Assembly (NCBI RefSeq): GCF_000271485.2
Contig: NZ_AKVN02000001.1
Span: forward strand, 252,001-316,000
DNA: 64,000 bases
DNA from: Pelosinus fermentans DSM 17108
GTDB taxonomy: Bacteria > Bacillota > Negativicutes > DSM-13327
Direction: 5' to 3'
Shown here: in pieces, positions 1-8,528 of the stretch
How positions within the stretch are numbered: the stretch's first letter is position 1
Layout: every line of letters begins with the position of its first letter
Notes under the pieces: model-generated
The model's input: the letters and a program-made list of their open reading frames with translations, nothing else
Database searches by the model: none
Told to the model about the DNA's origin: nothing
Translations under genes and position numbers: made by a program

Positions 1-564
1 GGAGAAAAATTGGTGGGACGCACGATGCGTGGCCAATTAGACGGTTTAGTGTTAACAGCCGATCTGACGAACGCCAAGGAACAATTTTTGGGAAAAGTTG
101 TTTACCCTAAATTTAGAGAGCTGTCAGGTGTATATGTACCCGGTATAAATTCAGCGCCAGGGACAGTAGCAGCCGCAATTGGCAGTCCAGCTACAGTGGT
201 TGATGTGTATACGGGGAATCAAACGCAAGAACCCATCTGGTTGATACTTTCCATAAATGGAGAAAAGGCGATTTTACCTATCGCTTACAGTTGGACCAAT
301 ATGCCAGTAGATTCTTTGACCCAGACTCCTCCTTGGCAAGATGCTTTATTTACGGAGGACCCAAGAGTTAGCTTTGGCTGGTCCTTGGACGCGTGGAACA
401 AGATCGAAAGCGGTATTGTAGAGGAAGGTATGACCAAAGGACAAATTCGTCTTAGCTGGGGAAAACCTGTTAGTACACAAGAGGATGATACCGTTTGGAT
501 ATATGGTACCAAAAAACTTGGCTTTACCGGAGATATATTGCACTCTATTGAAACGGTAGAATAG
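1..564 (+). CDS. Hypothetical protein, 5'-truncated, BamE-like C-terminal segment
   Basis: The reading frame is open from the first base of the window, so the true start probably lies outside it. A TTG at 10 preceded by GGAG is a possible but weak start, and no signal peptide is present from there. The last ~60 residues (ESGIVEEGMTKGQIRLSWGKP followed by D-D-T-V-W-I-Y-G) follow the pattern of SmpA/OmlA/BamE folds, in which a short helix with a 'GMTKxQV' start precedes two strands. In that family the domain sits in outer-membrane-associated lipoproteins, which would fit a diderm Firmicute. The upstream ~120 residues are not recognised. The function is not assigned; the BamE resemblance is an inference from motif shape only. 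Confidence 0.55.
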   Translation, partial: GEKLVGRTMRGQLDGLVLTADLTNAKEQFLGKVVYPKFRELSGVYVPGINSAPGTVAAAIGSPATVVDVYTGNQTQEPIWLILSINGEKAILPIAYSWTNMPVDSLTQTPPWQDALFTEDPRVSFGWSLDAWNKIESGIVEEGMTKGQIRLSWGKPVSTQEDDTVWIYGTKKLGFTGDILHSIETVE

Positions 565-594
565 GTTTTCCACAAACACTTTTCAGTAGAAATT

Positions 595-631
595 CATTAA
601 CGAAAGAGGTAAGCTTCCTCTTTCGTTAATG
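595..631. terminator. 15-bp perfect inverted repeat after the first gene
   Basis: Arms 595-609 and 617-631 are perfectly complementary around the loop TAAGCTT. It stands between the BamE-like gene and the next Shine-Dalgarno site. There is no T-run on the + side, so it may act as a transcript-end stabiliser rather than a classic intrinsic terminator. Confidence 0.5.
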
Positions 632-651
632 AAAAAGGGGAGGGGGCAAGT

Positions 652-882
652 ATGCTTTGGTTTTTAATTATTGGAATTATAGCAGGGTGGCTGGCCGGTA
701 ATCTTACAGACGGCAGAGGATTTGGTCTGGTTGGCAATTTAATTGTAGGTGTTATAGGATCTTTCGTTGGTGGTTTCTTGTTTAGTCTTTTAGGTTTAAG
801 TGCTTATGGGACAATCGGTGAAATCATTACGGCAACGATAGGAGCGATTGTATTATTGTGGATTATGGGATTTGTTCGGTAA
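652..882 (+). CDS. GlsB/YeaQ/YmgE family stress-response membrane protein
   Basis: The 76-residue protein is almost entirely hydrophobic, with three membrane segments separated by glycine-rich turns (IIAGWLAGNL near the start, GLVGNLIVGVIGSFVGG in the middle). This is the pattern and length of the transglycosylase-associated/YmgE family. The family is found in the cytoplasmic membrane and is often induced by envelope or general stress, but its molecular role is not known. The start ATG follows a strong GGGGAGGGGG site. It appears monocistronic, with a hairpin on either side. Family assignment is firm; function is not. Confidence 0.85.
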   Translation: MLWFLIIGIIAGWLAGNLTDGRGFGLVGNLIVGVIGSFVGGFLFSLLGLSAYGTIGEIITATIGAIVLLWIMGFVR

Positions 883-961
883 TATTGCATAACTAATTAT
901 ACTAAATGAGGGAAATAGACTGTCAGTATTCACTGATTTAGGGCTGATAAGGTACTAGTAT

Positions 962-1002
962 AGTGAGATAGTTGGCTGGTTAGCCGCTATCTCGCTTTTA
1001 TA
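962..1002 (+). terminator. Intrinsic terminator downstream of the YmgE-like gene
   Basis: Arms 962-971 and 987-996 pair over ten positions (one G-T), with a nested GGCT/AGCC stem inside, followed by CTTTTATATA. It lies 80 bp after the stop codon and isolates the YmgE-like gene from the amylase gene. Confidence 0.7.
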
Positions 1003-1110
1003 TATCTATATATCGATTTATAATCAGGAAGCAGTTTTTAGCCTTCAGCCAGAAAAGGTATTGGTCCGATAGTTATAGAAATAGCAGGTAGTCATAATTG
1101 AGGAAAGAAG

Positions 1111-2586
1111 ATGATAAAGATGCAGCGAAATCATACAATGATGCAATTCTTTGAATGGCATATAGAGGGAAATGGACAACATTGGAATCGATTAAAAGAG
1201 CTTGTACCAGAGCTTAAAATGCGAGGAATTGATTCGGTATGGATTCCCCCAGCTACGAAAGCTCAATCTGTAGATGATCCAGGATATGGTGTATACGATC
1301 TATATGATTTAGGCGAGTTTGATCAAAAAGGAAGTGTTCGTACTAAATATGGAACAAAGGCTGAACTGCTGGCGGCTATCGCCGCCTGCCAGGAACAGGG
1401 CGTTGCTCTTTATGCGGATGTAGTAATGAGCCATAAAGCAGGCGCGGATGAAAAAGAGATCTTCCAAGTGATTGAAGTAAATGACCAAAATCGTAAAGAA
1501 GAAATTTCAGAGCCTTTTGATATTGAAGGCTGGACCAAATTTACATTTCCAGGACGAGGAGATCAATATTCTTCTTTTCAATGGAGCTTTGAACATTTTA
1601 ATGGTACAGACTATGATGCCAGAGAAAATCGTTCAGGAATTTTTCGTATTATTGGTGACGACAAATATTGGAATGATCATGTAGATCATGAATTTGGAAA
1701 CTATGATTATTTAATGTTTGCAAATATCGATTATAATCATCCTAAAGTAAAAGAAGAAATGATTACATGGGGAAAATGGCTGGCCAATACGCTGCAGTGT
1801 AATGGATTTCGCCTTGATGCGGTTAAGCATATCAGCCATGAATTTATTAATGAATTTGCAGCACAAGTCAAAGGGGAACGGGGCGAGGATTTTTATTTGG
1901 TAGGGGAATTTTGGAATCCTGATTTGGCAGCTTGTCAGCAGTTTTTAGATAAGGTGAATTATAAAATTGATTTGTTTGATGTATCTCTTCATTTTAAGTT
2001 AGAGGCTGCATCACATGAAAGTAAGGATTTCGATCTTAGAACGATTTTTGACGATACATTAGTAAAAACCCATCCTTTGAATGCTGTAACCTTTGTAGAT
2101 AATCATGATTCTCAGCCTCATGAGTCCCTTGAATCCTGGGTAGAGGATTGGTTTAAGCAAAGCGCATATGCCCTGATACTCCTGCGGCAAGACGGCTACC
2201 CCTGCGTCTTTTATGGTGATTATTATGGTATTGGCGGAGATAAGGCAATTCCAGGAAAGAAGGAGGCGCTTGACCCGTTGTTGTATGCCCGCTATCATAA
2301 AGCCTATGGAGAGCAAGAGGATTATTTTGACGACCCTCATATGATTGGATGGATTCGCCGGGGTGTAGCTGAGATCGAGAGGTCAGGCTGCGCTGTTATC
2401 ATTACCAATGGTGATGAAGGTGAACAACGTATGTTTGTGGGGGAGGAACGGGCAGGGCAGATATGGGTAGACTTGACGAATAGCAGAGAAGAGCATATTT
2501 CAATTGAAGAGGATGGCTTTGCAACGTTTCCCGTCAACGGAGGCAGTGTATCGGTGTGGGCTCTTCCAGAGTTGGATATTGAGTAA
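1111..2586 (+). CDS. amyA: Cytoplasmic alpha-amylase (GH13, AmyA/B. licheniformis type)
   Basis: A 491-residue glycoside hydrolase that cleaves internal alpha-1,4 bonds of starch, glycogen or maltodextrins. It opens with the family start NHTMMQFFEWH and contains all three catalytic acids: nucleophile D236 in GFRLDAVKH, acid/base E266 in VGEFW, and D333 in FVDNHDS. Spacing between these residues is the same as in the liquefying amylases of Bacillus. There is no signal peptide, so it should act in the cytoplasm, probably on stored glycogen or imported dextrins. An AGGAAAG site precedes the ATG; a second ATG at 1120 is less well placed. It is a single-gene unit flanked by terminators. Confidence 0.95.
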   Translation: MIKMQRNHTMMQFFEWHIEGNGQHWNRLKELVPELKMRGIDSVWIPPATKAQSVDDPGYGVYDLYDLGEFDQKGSVRTKYGTKAELLAAIAACQEQGVALYADVVMSHKAGADEKEIFQVIEVNDQNRKEEISEPFDIEGWTKFTFPGRGDQYSSFQWSFEHFNGTDYDARENRSGIFRIIGDDKYWNDHVDHEFGNYDYLMFANIDYNHPKVKEEMITWGKWLANTLQCNGFRLDAVKHISHEFINEFAAQVKGERGEDFYLVGEFWNPDLAACQQFLDKVNYKIDLFDVSLHFKLEAASHESKDFDLRTIFDDTLVKTHPLNAVTFVDNHDSQPHESLESWVEDWFKQSAYALILLRQDGYPCVFYGDYYGIGGDKAIPGKKEALDPLLYARYHKAYGEQEDYFDDPHMIGWIRRGVAEIERSGCAVIITNGDEGEQRMFVGEERAGQIWVDLTNSREEHISIEEDGFATFPVNGGSVSVWALPELDIE

Positions 2587-2591
2587 ATGAA

Positions 2592-2617
2592 AAGACTTGG
2601 CAGCGAGACCAAGTCTT
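2592..2617. terminator. Bidirectional hairpin between amyA and hsp20
   Basis: Perfect 9-bp arms (AAGACTTGG / CCAAGTCTT) around an 8-nt loop separate two convergent genes. On the minus strand it is followed by TTTTCATTT, so it serves the hsp20 transcript best. Confidence 0.7.
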
Positions 2618-2652
2618 AAAAGTATATTATTTACTTAGGAGATACTATGGAA

Positions 2653-3096
2653 TTAACGAATGGGAATGGTATTGACATTCTGAACCGCTTTATCTTTTTT
2701 AGGTAATGTAATGATTAGAACACCGTCTTTAAATTCAGCATCTATTCGGTCTTCCTGGACATTGCCGATGTAGAAAGAACGCTGAAATTCACCATAGCGG
2801 CGTTCTCTGCGCAGATAATTATCTTGTTTGTTTTCCTCGTTGTAATTACGTTTGGCAATAATGGTGAGATAGTTATTGGCGTATTGTAATGCAATATCTT
2901 GTTTTTTGATACCTGGTAAATCAGCTTCAATCAAATAAGAATCATCTACTTCTTTGAGATCGACACGAAAGTCGTTGCCGATTTTAGTTAGAGGAGCAAA
3001 AAAATCCTCTCTGAAGAAGTTATCAAATACTTGATTAAAGAAGTCCTCCCGTTTTTCTAATGGATGATTTTTACCAAAAGGAACTAGATTGAACAT
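2653..3096 (-). CDS. Hsp20/alpha-crystallin family small heat-shock protein
   Basis: A 147-residue ATP-independent holdase chaperone. An in-frame extension to 3246 exists, but the start at 3096 is preferred because it sits 8-9 bp after AAGGAGGAAAAAAG and gives the usual N-terminus MFNLVPFG. An N-terminal phenylalanine-rich arm (KREDFFNQVFDNFFREDFF) precedes the alpha-crystallin domain (about residues 45-140), with the conserved LPGIKKQDI and the GVLIITLPK block near the C-terminus (the family's A-x-x-x-G-V-L motif appears here as FKDGVLIITLP). The last residues NTIPIR supply the I-x-I oligomerisation tail. Transcribed alone from a good sigma-A promoter. Confidence 0.93.
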   Translation of the reverse strand: MFNLVPFGKNHPLEKREDFFNQVFDNFFREDFFAPLTKIGNDFRVDLKEVDDSYLIEADLPGIKKQDIALQYANNYLTIIAKRNYNEENKQDNYLRRERRYGEFQRSFYIGNVQEDRIDAEFKDGVLIITLPKKDKAVQNVNTIPIR

Positions 3097-3172
3097 ACTT
3101 TTTTCCTCCTTACAAAGATGTAATTTTTTTAGTAACCACCAGTGAAGGCAGTTATTTCTTGCTTCTGATTCC

Positions 3173-3201
3173 ATTATAGTCAAAAGGTCAAATTTTTTCA
3201 A
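3173..3201 (-). promoter_or_regulatory. SigA-type promoter of hsp20
   Basis: On the minus strand TTGAAA (3201-3196) and TATAAT (3178-3173) are separated by exactly 17 bp, about 80 bp upstream of the hsp20 start. No CIRCE-type repeat was seen next to it. Confidence 0.75.
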
Positions 3202-3280
3202 CACAAGGAAGAATATGTAATCCTGTAAAAATAAAAGAAAAAACAATTAAAGAAATGATAAATTCGTATTGTAAAAATTA

Positions 3281-3562
3281 TTAAGGAAATTTTCTTGTTT
3301 TTGGCCCTATTTTAAACTGATGGACGGAATGCTGCAAGTCTCCAGCTAAATTAGCTAACCCTTGGCTGGAAGAGGATATTTCCTGCATGGCTGCTGACTG
3401 CTCTTTGAAGCGCTTCATCAAATTCTTAGGAATCTTTTTCTGTTCCTTAATAATATCTTTGTTGGTATGGGCGATTAAGGTACCGTCTTCAGCAACAATG
3501 ACAACGATTCCTGAAAACGCGACTTTTGCGATATAAAGATAAAGAAAGCAATAGAAAAGCAA
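3281..3562 (-). pseudogene. Remnant of a methyl-accepting chemotaxis protein (internally deleted)
   Basis: The 93-codon frame joins two pieces that belong to opposite ends of a chemoreceptor. The first is a sensor-domain segment (VIVAEDGTLIAHTNKDII, a Cache-type motif). The second is the extreme C-terminal end of the signalling hairpin (EQSAAMQEISSSSQGLANLA then LQHSVHQFKI). The transmembrane helix, HAMP domain and the whole signalling tip are missing, so the gene cannot work as a receptor. A copy of the interspersed repeat lies 1 bp from its upstream end. The call as a deletion remnant is firm; the mechanism is inferred. Confidence 0.8.
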
Positions 3563-3563
3563 T

Positions 3564-3660
3564 GAACCGCAAAGATTGCTAAGAAATGTAAAAGAACACG
3601 AAGTATTAAGGAATATTTTAGTCTTCGTGTTCTTTGTATTTCTTCGTGTCTTCGCGGTTC
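3564..3660 (+). repeat. Interspersed mosaic repeat, copy 1 (CACGAAG variant)
   Basis: Palindromic ends GAACCGC (3564) and GCGGTTC (3660) enclose a second long inverted pair (AAAGAACACGAAG / CTTCGTGTTCTTT). The right arm is built of about 9-bp units (CTTCGTGTT-CTTTGTATT-TCTTCGTGTC-TTCGCGGTTC). It lies between the chemoreceptor remnant and the 3' end of the lactate-dehydrogenase-like gene. The hairpin could also serve as that gene's terminator. Confidence 0.8.
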
Positions 3661-3687
3661 AAAGGTTTTATTTTAGCCTATTGTTGC

Positions 3688-4653
3688 TTACTTTAGCAGT
3701 CCTACCGATTTCATGACATTTGAGATACTTTGGGCACTATGCTGGAGTTTTTTTATTTCTTCATCGGATAGGGCAACCTCAATCCGTCTTTCGATGCCTT
3801 CTTCTGTTATGATGCAGGGAAGACTCAGGGCAACATTGTGTAAGCCATATTCTCCTTGCAGAGTGGTAGAGACGGGGAATATGCTGCGTTCATTAAATAA
3901 AACCGCTCTGGCAAGATGACAAGCAGCCATTGCGATGCCGGAATTGGTGCAGCCTTTAAGATTGAGGACATCATAGGCGACAGAGATAACACCAGCCGCT
4001 GTCTTTTCCGTATCTAGAGGCTCATTTGGCTGAAAATAGCTGTCTAGCTGATTGTAGGGAACTCCAGCGATATTGACAAGGCTCCAGGCTGGGAATGCAG
4101 AATTACCATGTTCGCCAAGCATATAGCCATGAACATTTTTAGGATCTACCTTATACTTGTTTGCCATAATGCTTCTAAAGCGCGCCGTCTCGAGGGTTGT
4201 TCCGGTACCGAAGATCTTATTCTTGGGATAACCGAAGAAGTTTTCTGCATAATAAACCATGATATCCAAGGGATTTGTGATCATGATGATGACAGCATCT
4301 TTGGTATATTGGGTAATGGAGGTCATTACATCCTTCATCACTTCTACATTTCTGCCAGCAAGAGTTAAGCGATCAGGGATTTCACCTGGCATGATACTAG
4401 GACCGGCGGCGATGATAATCACGCGAGCATCTTTGCATTCTTCAAAAGTTCCGGCATGGATGTTTACATTTGCGCCGGTGGTAGAAAAAGGGATTGCATG
4501 AGTAGAATCCAAGGCTTCACCTTGGGCCTTTTTGTTAATAATATCGATAACGGCAATCTCGGATACAAAATTAAAGGATAAAGCACAATTTAGTACTGCC
4601 GAACCTACATTACCGGTACCAACGATGACAAGCTTATTTTTGGTTGCATTCAT
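3688..4653 (-). CDS. L-lactate/L-2-hydroxyacid dehydrogenase (LDH/MDH family)
   Basis: The 321-residue NAD-dependent enzyme should interconvert a 2-oxoacid and its L-2-hydroxyacid. It has the N-terminal Rossmann motif GTGNVGS, the ETARFR substrate-arginine block, and catalytic H182 in GEHGNS. The start at 4653 follows GGAGGG with good spacing; the frame extends upstream to 4713 without a ribosome site. In the specificity loop the residue that is Gln in lactate and Arg in malate dehydrogenases is Ile87 (GPSIMPGE), and the loop has two extra residues before the catalytic Arg (GEIPDR). It may therefore prefer a bulkier substrate, as L-2-hydroxyisocaproate dehydrogenases do. Confidence 0.85.
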   Translation of the reverse strand: MNATKNKLVIVGTGNVGSAVLNCALSFNFVSEIAVIDIINKKAQGEALDSTHAIPFSTTGANVNIHAGTFEECKDARVIIIAAGPSIMPGEIPDRLTLAGRNVEVMKDVMTSITQYTKDAVIIMITNPLDIMVYYAENFFGYPKNKIFGTGTTLETARFRSIMANKYKVDPKNVHGYMLGEHGNSAFPAWSLVNIAGVPYNQLDSYFQPNEPLDTEKTAAGVISVAYDVLNLKGCTNSGIAMAACHLARAVLFNERSIFPVSTTLQGEYGLHNVALSLPCIITEEGIERRIEVALSDEEIKKLQHSAQSISNVMKSVGLLK

Positions 4654-4770
4654 AGATGATTTCCCTCCAGTTTTAATTGATTCATTATAATATACAAAGT
4701 CATTCGATCCCAACTTTTCTTATAGACCTAAAAGTATAAGTTTTTAGGTGCGAAAAAGATGAGATCTTAT

Positions 4771-4910
4771 GAACCACAAAGGCACAATGCCGCTAACGCG
4801 GCACACAAAGGAGTGCGCGAAAAAATAAATAAAACCCCTTTGTGTCCTTTGCGTCTTTGTGGTTCATTCGCTTTATCGATTTTTTAAAGGACGCGTAGCG
4901 TTTTTCTTAT
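4771..4910 (+). repeat. Interspersed mosaic repeat, copy 2 (full-length)
   Basis: A model copy. It has left arm GAACCACAAAGGCACAA, an internal side hairpin GCCGC-TAAC-GCGGC, and CACACAAAGGAG. An A-rich centre follows, then right arm CCTTTGTGTCCTTTGCG plus TCTTTGTGGTTC (to 4865), and finally the tail TTTTTTAAAGGACGCGTAGC with GTTTTTCTTAT to 4910. The tail overlaps the stop codon of the neighbouring minus-strand gene. Confidence 0.9.
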
Positions 4911-5683
4911 AGCAGATGATCCTCAAGTTGGAATTCATATGAGGACTCTTGCCACGAACTTTTAGAGGAATGATATTTTCGCTCAACAAAGGTAACCCAT
5001 CTATCTTGTCTGATAAGTAAGATTGTAGAAGAGCGTGTTCCATACTCTGGACTTTCAATGAAGATCGAGGAGAGAGTACGCTCTAATTCCAAGCCGACGC
5101 CTGTGTTTGGCAGCAGATCATCAGCAGCTTGCTCTCCATTGGTCAAAATCTGCCATAACTCATCTTCAAAATCATCCTCTTGCATAAGGCAATGGGCTAA
5201 CTGCTGGCGTCCTTTTTCAAGCTTAGGCCAGGGAGTATTCAATAGATGATTGCAAAGCCCGTGGACTCCAGGCACGACGGGATGTATTTGTCCTTGTTTG
5301 TTCCCATAATACCATAGGGATTGCAGATCGCCAACAAGGAGGTTAAAACCATTGTACTGATCAGCTTGTTTAGAAATTTTTTCCAAGTACTCCTGGGGTG
5401 ATTGCTGATTCTTGAGATAATTGGCAACTAAATGTCCTCTAGACAGTGCATCTGACGTATGTTGGCGAGGATCCCGATAGTTGGTTAGAGCTGCAAAGCG
5501 TCCATGGACAGTGATTCCCATCCAAGTGCCAAGCTCTTTTAAATCTCTTCCAGCTAAAATATGAGGATCGTCTGACCAATATTGGGCTGGGGCAGTAGGG
5601 CGGGAATAAAACTCATCCCGATTTGCAGCAACAATCAAAGGGTATTTGGGATGATGTTTGTAAGCAAATAAAATTAAGCACAT
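4907..5683 (-). CDS. NRDE-family protein (TANGO2/YgeA-type Ntn-hydrolase-like fold)
   Basis: The 258-residue protein carries the family signature directly after the start: Met then Cys2 (MCLILFAY) and AANRDEFYSRPT at about residues 20-30. Cys2 becomes N-terminal after Met removal, as in Ntn hydrolases. Family members are widespread, their substrates are unknown, and animal TANGO2 has been linked to lipid or heme handling. The start at 5683 is set by GGGAGG 8 bp upstream and by the need for Cys2; the frame itself is open to 5740. The stop codon lies inside the tail of repeat copy 2. Confidence 0.85.
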   Translation of the reverse strand: MCLILFAYKHHPKYPLIVAANRDEFYSRPTAPAQYWSDDPHILAGRDLKELGTWMGITVHGRFAALTNYRDPRQHTSDALSRGHLVANYLKNQQSPQEYLEKISKQADQYNGFNLLVGDLQSLWYYGNKQGQIHPVVPGVHGLCNHLLNTPWPKLEKGRQQLAHCLMQEDDFEDELWQILTNGEQAADDLLPNTGVGLELERTLSSIFIESPEYGTRSSTILLIRQDRWVTFVERKYHSSKSSWQESSYEFQLEDHLL

Positions 5684-5800
5684 CGGACAATAACCTCCCT
5701 TTATTTTATGGTTCTCCAAGTAAATACCTGTCACCTTCAAAAAATAGTGAAAAAAGCTATTTTAAAAAGAAGGAATTTTAAAAGGTTTCCCCAAATAAGT

Positions 5801-5834
5801 GAAGCTCACTCTTACGTTGGTAAGAGTGAGCTTC
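5801..5834 (-). terminator. Strong hairpin downstream of cadA
   Basis: Perfect 15-bp arms (5801-5815 and 5820-5834) around the loop GTTG, in the gap between cadA and the NRDE gene, both on the minus strand. Read on the minus strand it is followed by ACTTATTT, a weak T-run. Confidence 0.7.
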
Positions 5835-5848
5835 ATCAATATAAATAA

Positions 5849-5922
5849 CCCCCTTTGTGTACTTTGCGTCTTTGTGGTTCAATTCGTTTGTATGTTTTAA
5901 AAGATGCGCAGCGTTTTTCTTG
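5849..5922 (+). repeat. Interspersed mosaic repeat, copy 3 (right half only)
   Basis: Contains only the right arm (CCCTTTGTGTACTTTGCG then TCTTTGTGGTTC) and the tail (TTTTAAAAGATGCGCAGCG then TTTTTCTTG). The left arm is missing. It ends 17 bp from the cadA stop codon. Confidence 0.8.
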
Positions 5923-5938
5923 TTCTTTTCTTGTGCAG

Positions 5939-8518
5939 TTAATTTATTTTTCTCATCAATCGCATTCCATTTAATGTTACGAGGATGGATGAACCTGTAT
6001 CAGCGAAGACGGCAAGCCACAAATTTGCCATACCAGTGAATGTTAAAATAACAAAAATGATTTTAACTATGATTGAAAAACTGATATTTTGCTTAATGAT
6101 AGACAGCGTCTTATTGCTGAGTTTGATTACATAAGCCAATTTTCCAAGATCATCGGACATCAGCGCGATATCGGCTGTTTCCAGGGCAGTATCCGAGCCG
6201 GCGACCCCCATGGCAACGCCGATTGTGGAGGCGGCCATGGCAGGTGCATCATTGACTCCGTCGCCAACCATAGCAACATGTTTATAATTAGTTAACAGCT
6301 CGTTTATGGTTGCGACTTTATCTTGAGGCAATAGTTCGCTATAGATGGTATCAATATTCAGCTCTTTTGCGATGGAGCCAGCTACTTGGCGGTTGTCACC
6401 TGTTAACATAGCAATATGTTTTATGCCTGCTTCCCGGAGTTTCACAAGAGCATCCTTACTATTTTCCCGTAAGGTATCAGCTACCGCAATCATGCCATGG
6501 AGGTTATTTTGTGTTCCAAGCAGCATAAGGGTTTTACCTTGCAGCTGCAAATCGGTAATTTGTTTTTCGTATGGAGATACGTTTAATCCCAATTCTTCAA
6601 ACAGGCGTGGATTGCCGATAAATACAGTTTGGTTATCGATATCTGCTTGTGCCCCTAGCCCTACCAGGGCTTTGAAATTGGTTACTGATTTTAAGGTTAA
6701 CCCTGCCGATTTCTCTACAATTGCAACAGCCAATGGATGTTCAGACCATTTTTCGATGGAGGCTGCGGTGGTTAAAATATCTTGTTCATTGCTGTTCACA
6801 GATATAATATCTGTAACTCTGGGATGACCATGAGTTAAGGTACCAGTTTTATCAAAGGCAATGGCCTGTATAGAACCCATTTGCTCTAGGTAAGCACCAC
6901 CCTTAATAAGAACGCCATTCCTAGAAGAGTTGCCAATGGCTGAAACGATGGAAACAGGTGTGGAAATAACCAAAGCGCAAGGGCAAGATATGACAAGAAG
7001 GACTAAGCCTTTGTAGAACCATGGAGCGAAGGGCTGATTAAAGAGCAGCCAAGGTACAACCATGATCCCTGCAGCAATTACTAACACTGCTGGTGTATAG
7101 TATTTCGCGAACTGATCAACAAACTGTTGAGAGGGAGCCTTCTGTGACTGTGCTTCTTCAACCAAGTGCATAATTTTGGCAAGAGTAGAGTCTGCAGCAA
7201 TTTTAGTAACCTCGATTTCTAATGCACCATGCTCATTGACGGTACCTGCATATACTCCATCGCCAATTATTTTTTCTACCGGTAATGATTCTCCTGTAAT
7301 GGTTGCCTGGTTTACGGCAGATGCCCCGTTCTTAACAATGCCATCCATAGCAATGCGTTCACCAGGCTTTACGATCATAATATCACCAATCACAATTTCT
7401 TCTACAGGAAGCTTTTGCTCCAGGCCGTTACGCAGAACTAAAGCTTCCGCTGGGGCTAATTCCATAAGTGCCCGTATTGATTGTCTTGTTTTATCCATTG
7501 TATAGGTTTGCAGCGTATTGCCAAAGGAGAACAGAAAAGCAACCGTTGCTCCTTCACCCCACTCTCCTATGGCGAATGCTCCGATGACAGCTACTGTCAT
7601 CAGAAAATTCATATCAAAAGTAAGAGAGCGCAGGCTGTAAAAGCCGCTTTTCGCGGTATTGAATCCCCCTACAATGGCAGCTAGAACATATAAGGGAACA
7701 ATGATTGTATCACCGATACCCAGCCAATCAAGTATCATGCTGACTGCTAGGACGATTCCGGAAAACATTGTAGACTGGGTTTTGGGGTTGGTCCACCATT
7801 CTGCTTGTATTTTGGTATGTTGTATCGTTTGCGTGTTAATTTCTGCCTTGTAACCTACTTGTGAGACCGCCTGCATAATAGCAGCGTCGGTAGTGGTATG
7901 CTCTACCGTTAATTTCGCAGCAGCAAAGTTTACATTTGCTGTGTGCACTCCTGCCAGGGTGGAGAGATGTTTTTCCAGCTTATTAGCACAATCGCCGCAA
8001 TCAAGTCCAGAGACGGTAAAGACGGACTTATGAAATTGGGACTGCTTATTTGTATTGTTTATTAGAATGGCTTTATATCCAAAGCTGCTAACGGCTTTTG
8101 CAATTTCTGCAGATTGAATCATAGTATGATTATACGTTACTTTCATCTTTGCAGTGGCAAAGTTGACATTTACGTCCAGAATGCCTTTGTGCTTGCCGAG
8201 ACCTTTTTCCAATTTAACAGCACAATCTCCGCAGTCGAGGCCGGTAATGGTGAAATTATTTACGATAATATCACTTTGGGCAATGGCTGGGGCAGCTGTA
8301 TGCGAGCAGCAATCGCAATGGTCTTCAACGGCTGCTGCTGCTTCATCCAGGTGGTCCTCATGATTCATATCAGCATCAGTGGGAGAATCTTCTGGCGGGC
8401 AGCAACTGCAGGATGATATTGCCTCCGGCTCTATCAATGCTGCACTGGATTCAGAGCAGCAGCTATCGTTACAGGAATGTTTATTTGTTTCCTCAATAAC
8501 TTGAGTTTTATTTGCCAT
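5939..8518 (-). CDS. cadA: Zn2+/Cd2+/Pb2+-exporting P1B-2 ATPase with two metal-binding domains
   Basis: The 859-residue pump moves divalent soft metals out of the cytoplasm. A Cys/His-rich head (CNDSCCSES, SCSCCPPED, DHCDCCSH) precedes two HMA domains, each with GLDCGDC. The core contains the transport motif C512-P-C514, phosphorylated D556 in DKTGT, SEHPLA, GDGVNDAPA, and D840 in the last-but-one helix (ADTGSS). That Asp is the residue that distinguishes Zn/Cd/Pb pumps from copper pumps. The start at 8518 follows TAGGAGTG; the frame runs on to 8587 but into the upstream gene. The regulator gene cadC ends 10 bp upstream, so the two form an operon. Confidence 0.95.
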   Translation of the reverse strand: MANKTQVIEETNKHSCNDSCCSESSAALIEPEAISSCSCCPPEDSPTDADMNHEDHLDEAAAAVEDHCDCCSHTAAPAIAQSDIIVNNFTITGLDCGDCAVKLEKGLGKHKGILDVNVNFATAKMKVTYNHTMIQSAEIAKAVSSFGYKAILINNTNKQSQFHKSVFTVSGLDCGDCANKLEKHLSTLAGVHTANVNFAAAKLTVEHTTTDAAIMQAVSQVGYKAEINTQTIQHTKIQAEWWTNPKTQSTMFSGIVLAVSMILDWLGIGDTIIVPLYVLAAIVGGFNTAKSGFYSLRSLTFDMNFLMTVAVIGAFAIGEWGEGATVAFLFSFGNTLQTYTMDKTRQSIRALMELAPAEALVLRNGLEQKLPVEEIVIGDIMIVKPGERIAMDGIVKNGASAVNQATITGESLPVEKIIGDGVYAGTVNEHGALEIEVTKIAADSTLAKIMHLVEEAQSQKAPSQQFVDQFAKYYTPAVLVIAAGIMVVPWLLFNQPFAPWFYKGLVLLVISCPCALVISTPVSIVSAIGNSSRNGVLIKGGAYLEQMGSIQAIAFDKTGTLTHGHPRVTDIISVNSNEQDILTTAASIEKWSEHPLAVAIVEKSAGLTLKSVTNFKALVGLGAQADIDNQTVFIGNPRLFEELGLNVSPYEKQITDLQLQGKTLMLLGTQNNLHGMIAVADTLRENSKDALVKLREAGIKHIAMLTGDNRQVAGSIAKELNIDTIYSELLPQDKVATINELLTNYKHVAMVGDGVNDAPAMAASTIGVAMGVAGSDTALETADIALMSDDLGKLAYVIKLSNKTLSIIKQNISFSIIVKIIFVILTFTGMANLWLAVFADTGSSILVTLNGMRLMRKIN

Positions 8519-8528
8519 GATATCACTC

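Noticed and set aside
6345-6827. 160-codon open frame opposite cadA
   Set aside because: Shadow of the ATPase coding strand; no ribosome site, biased composition, no recognisable domain.
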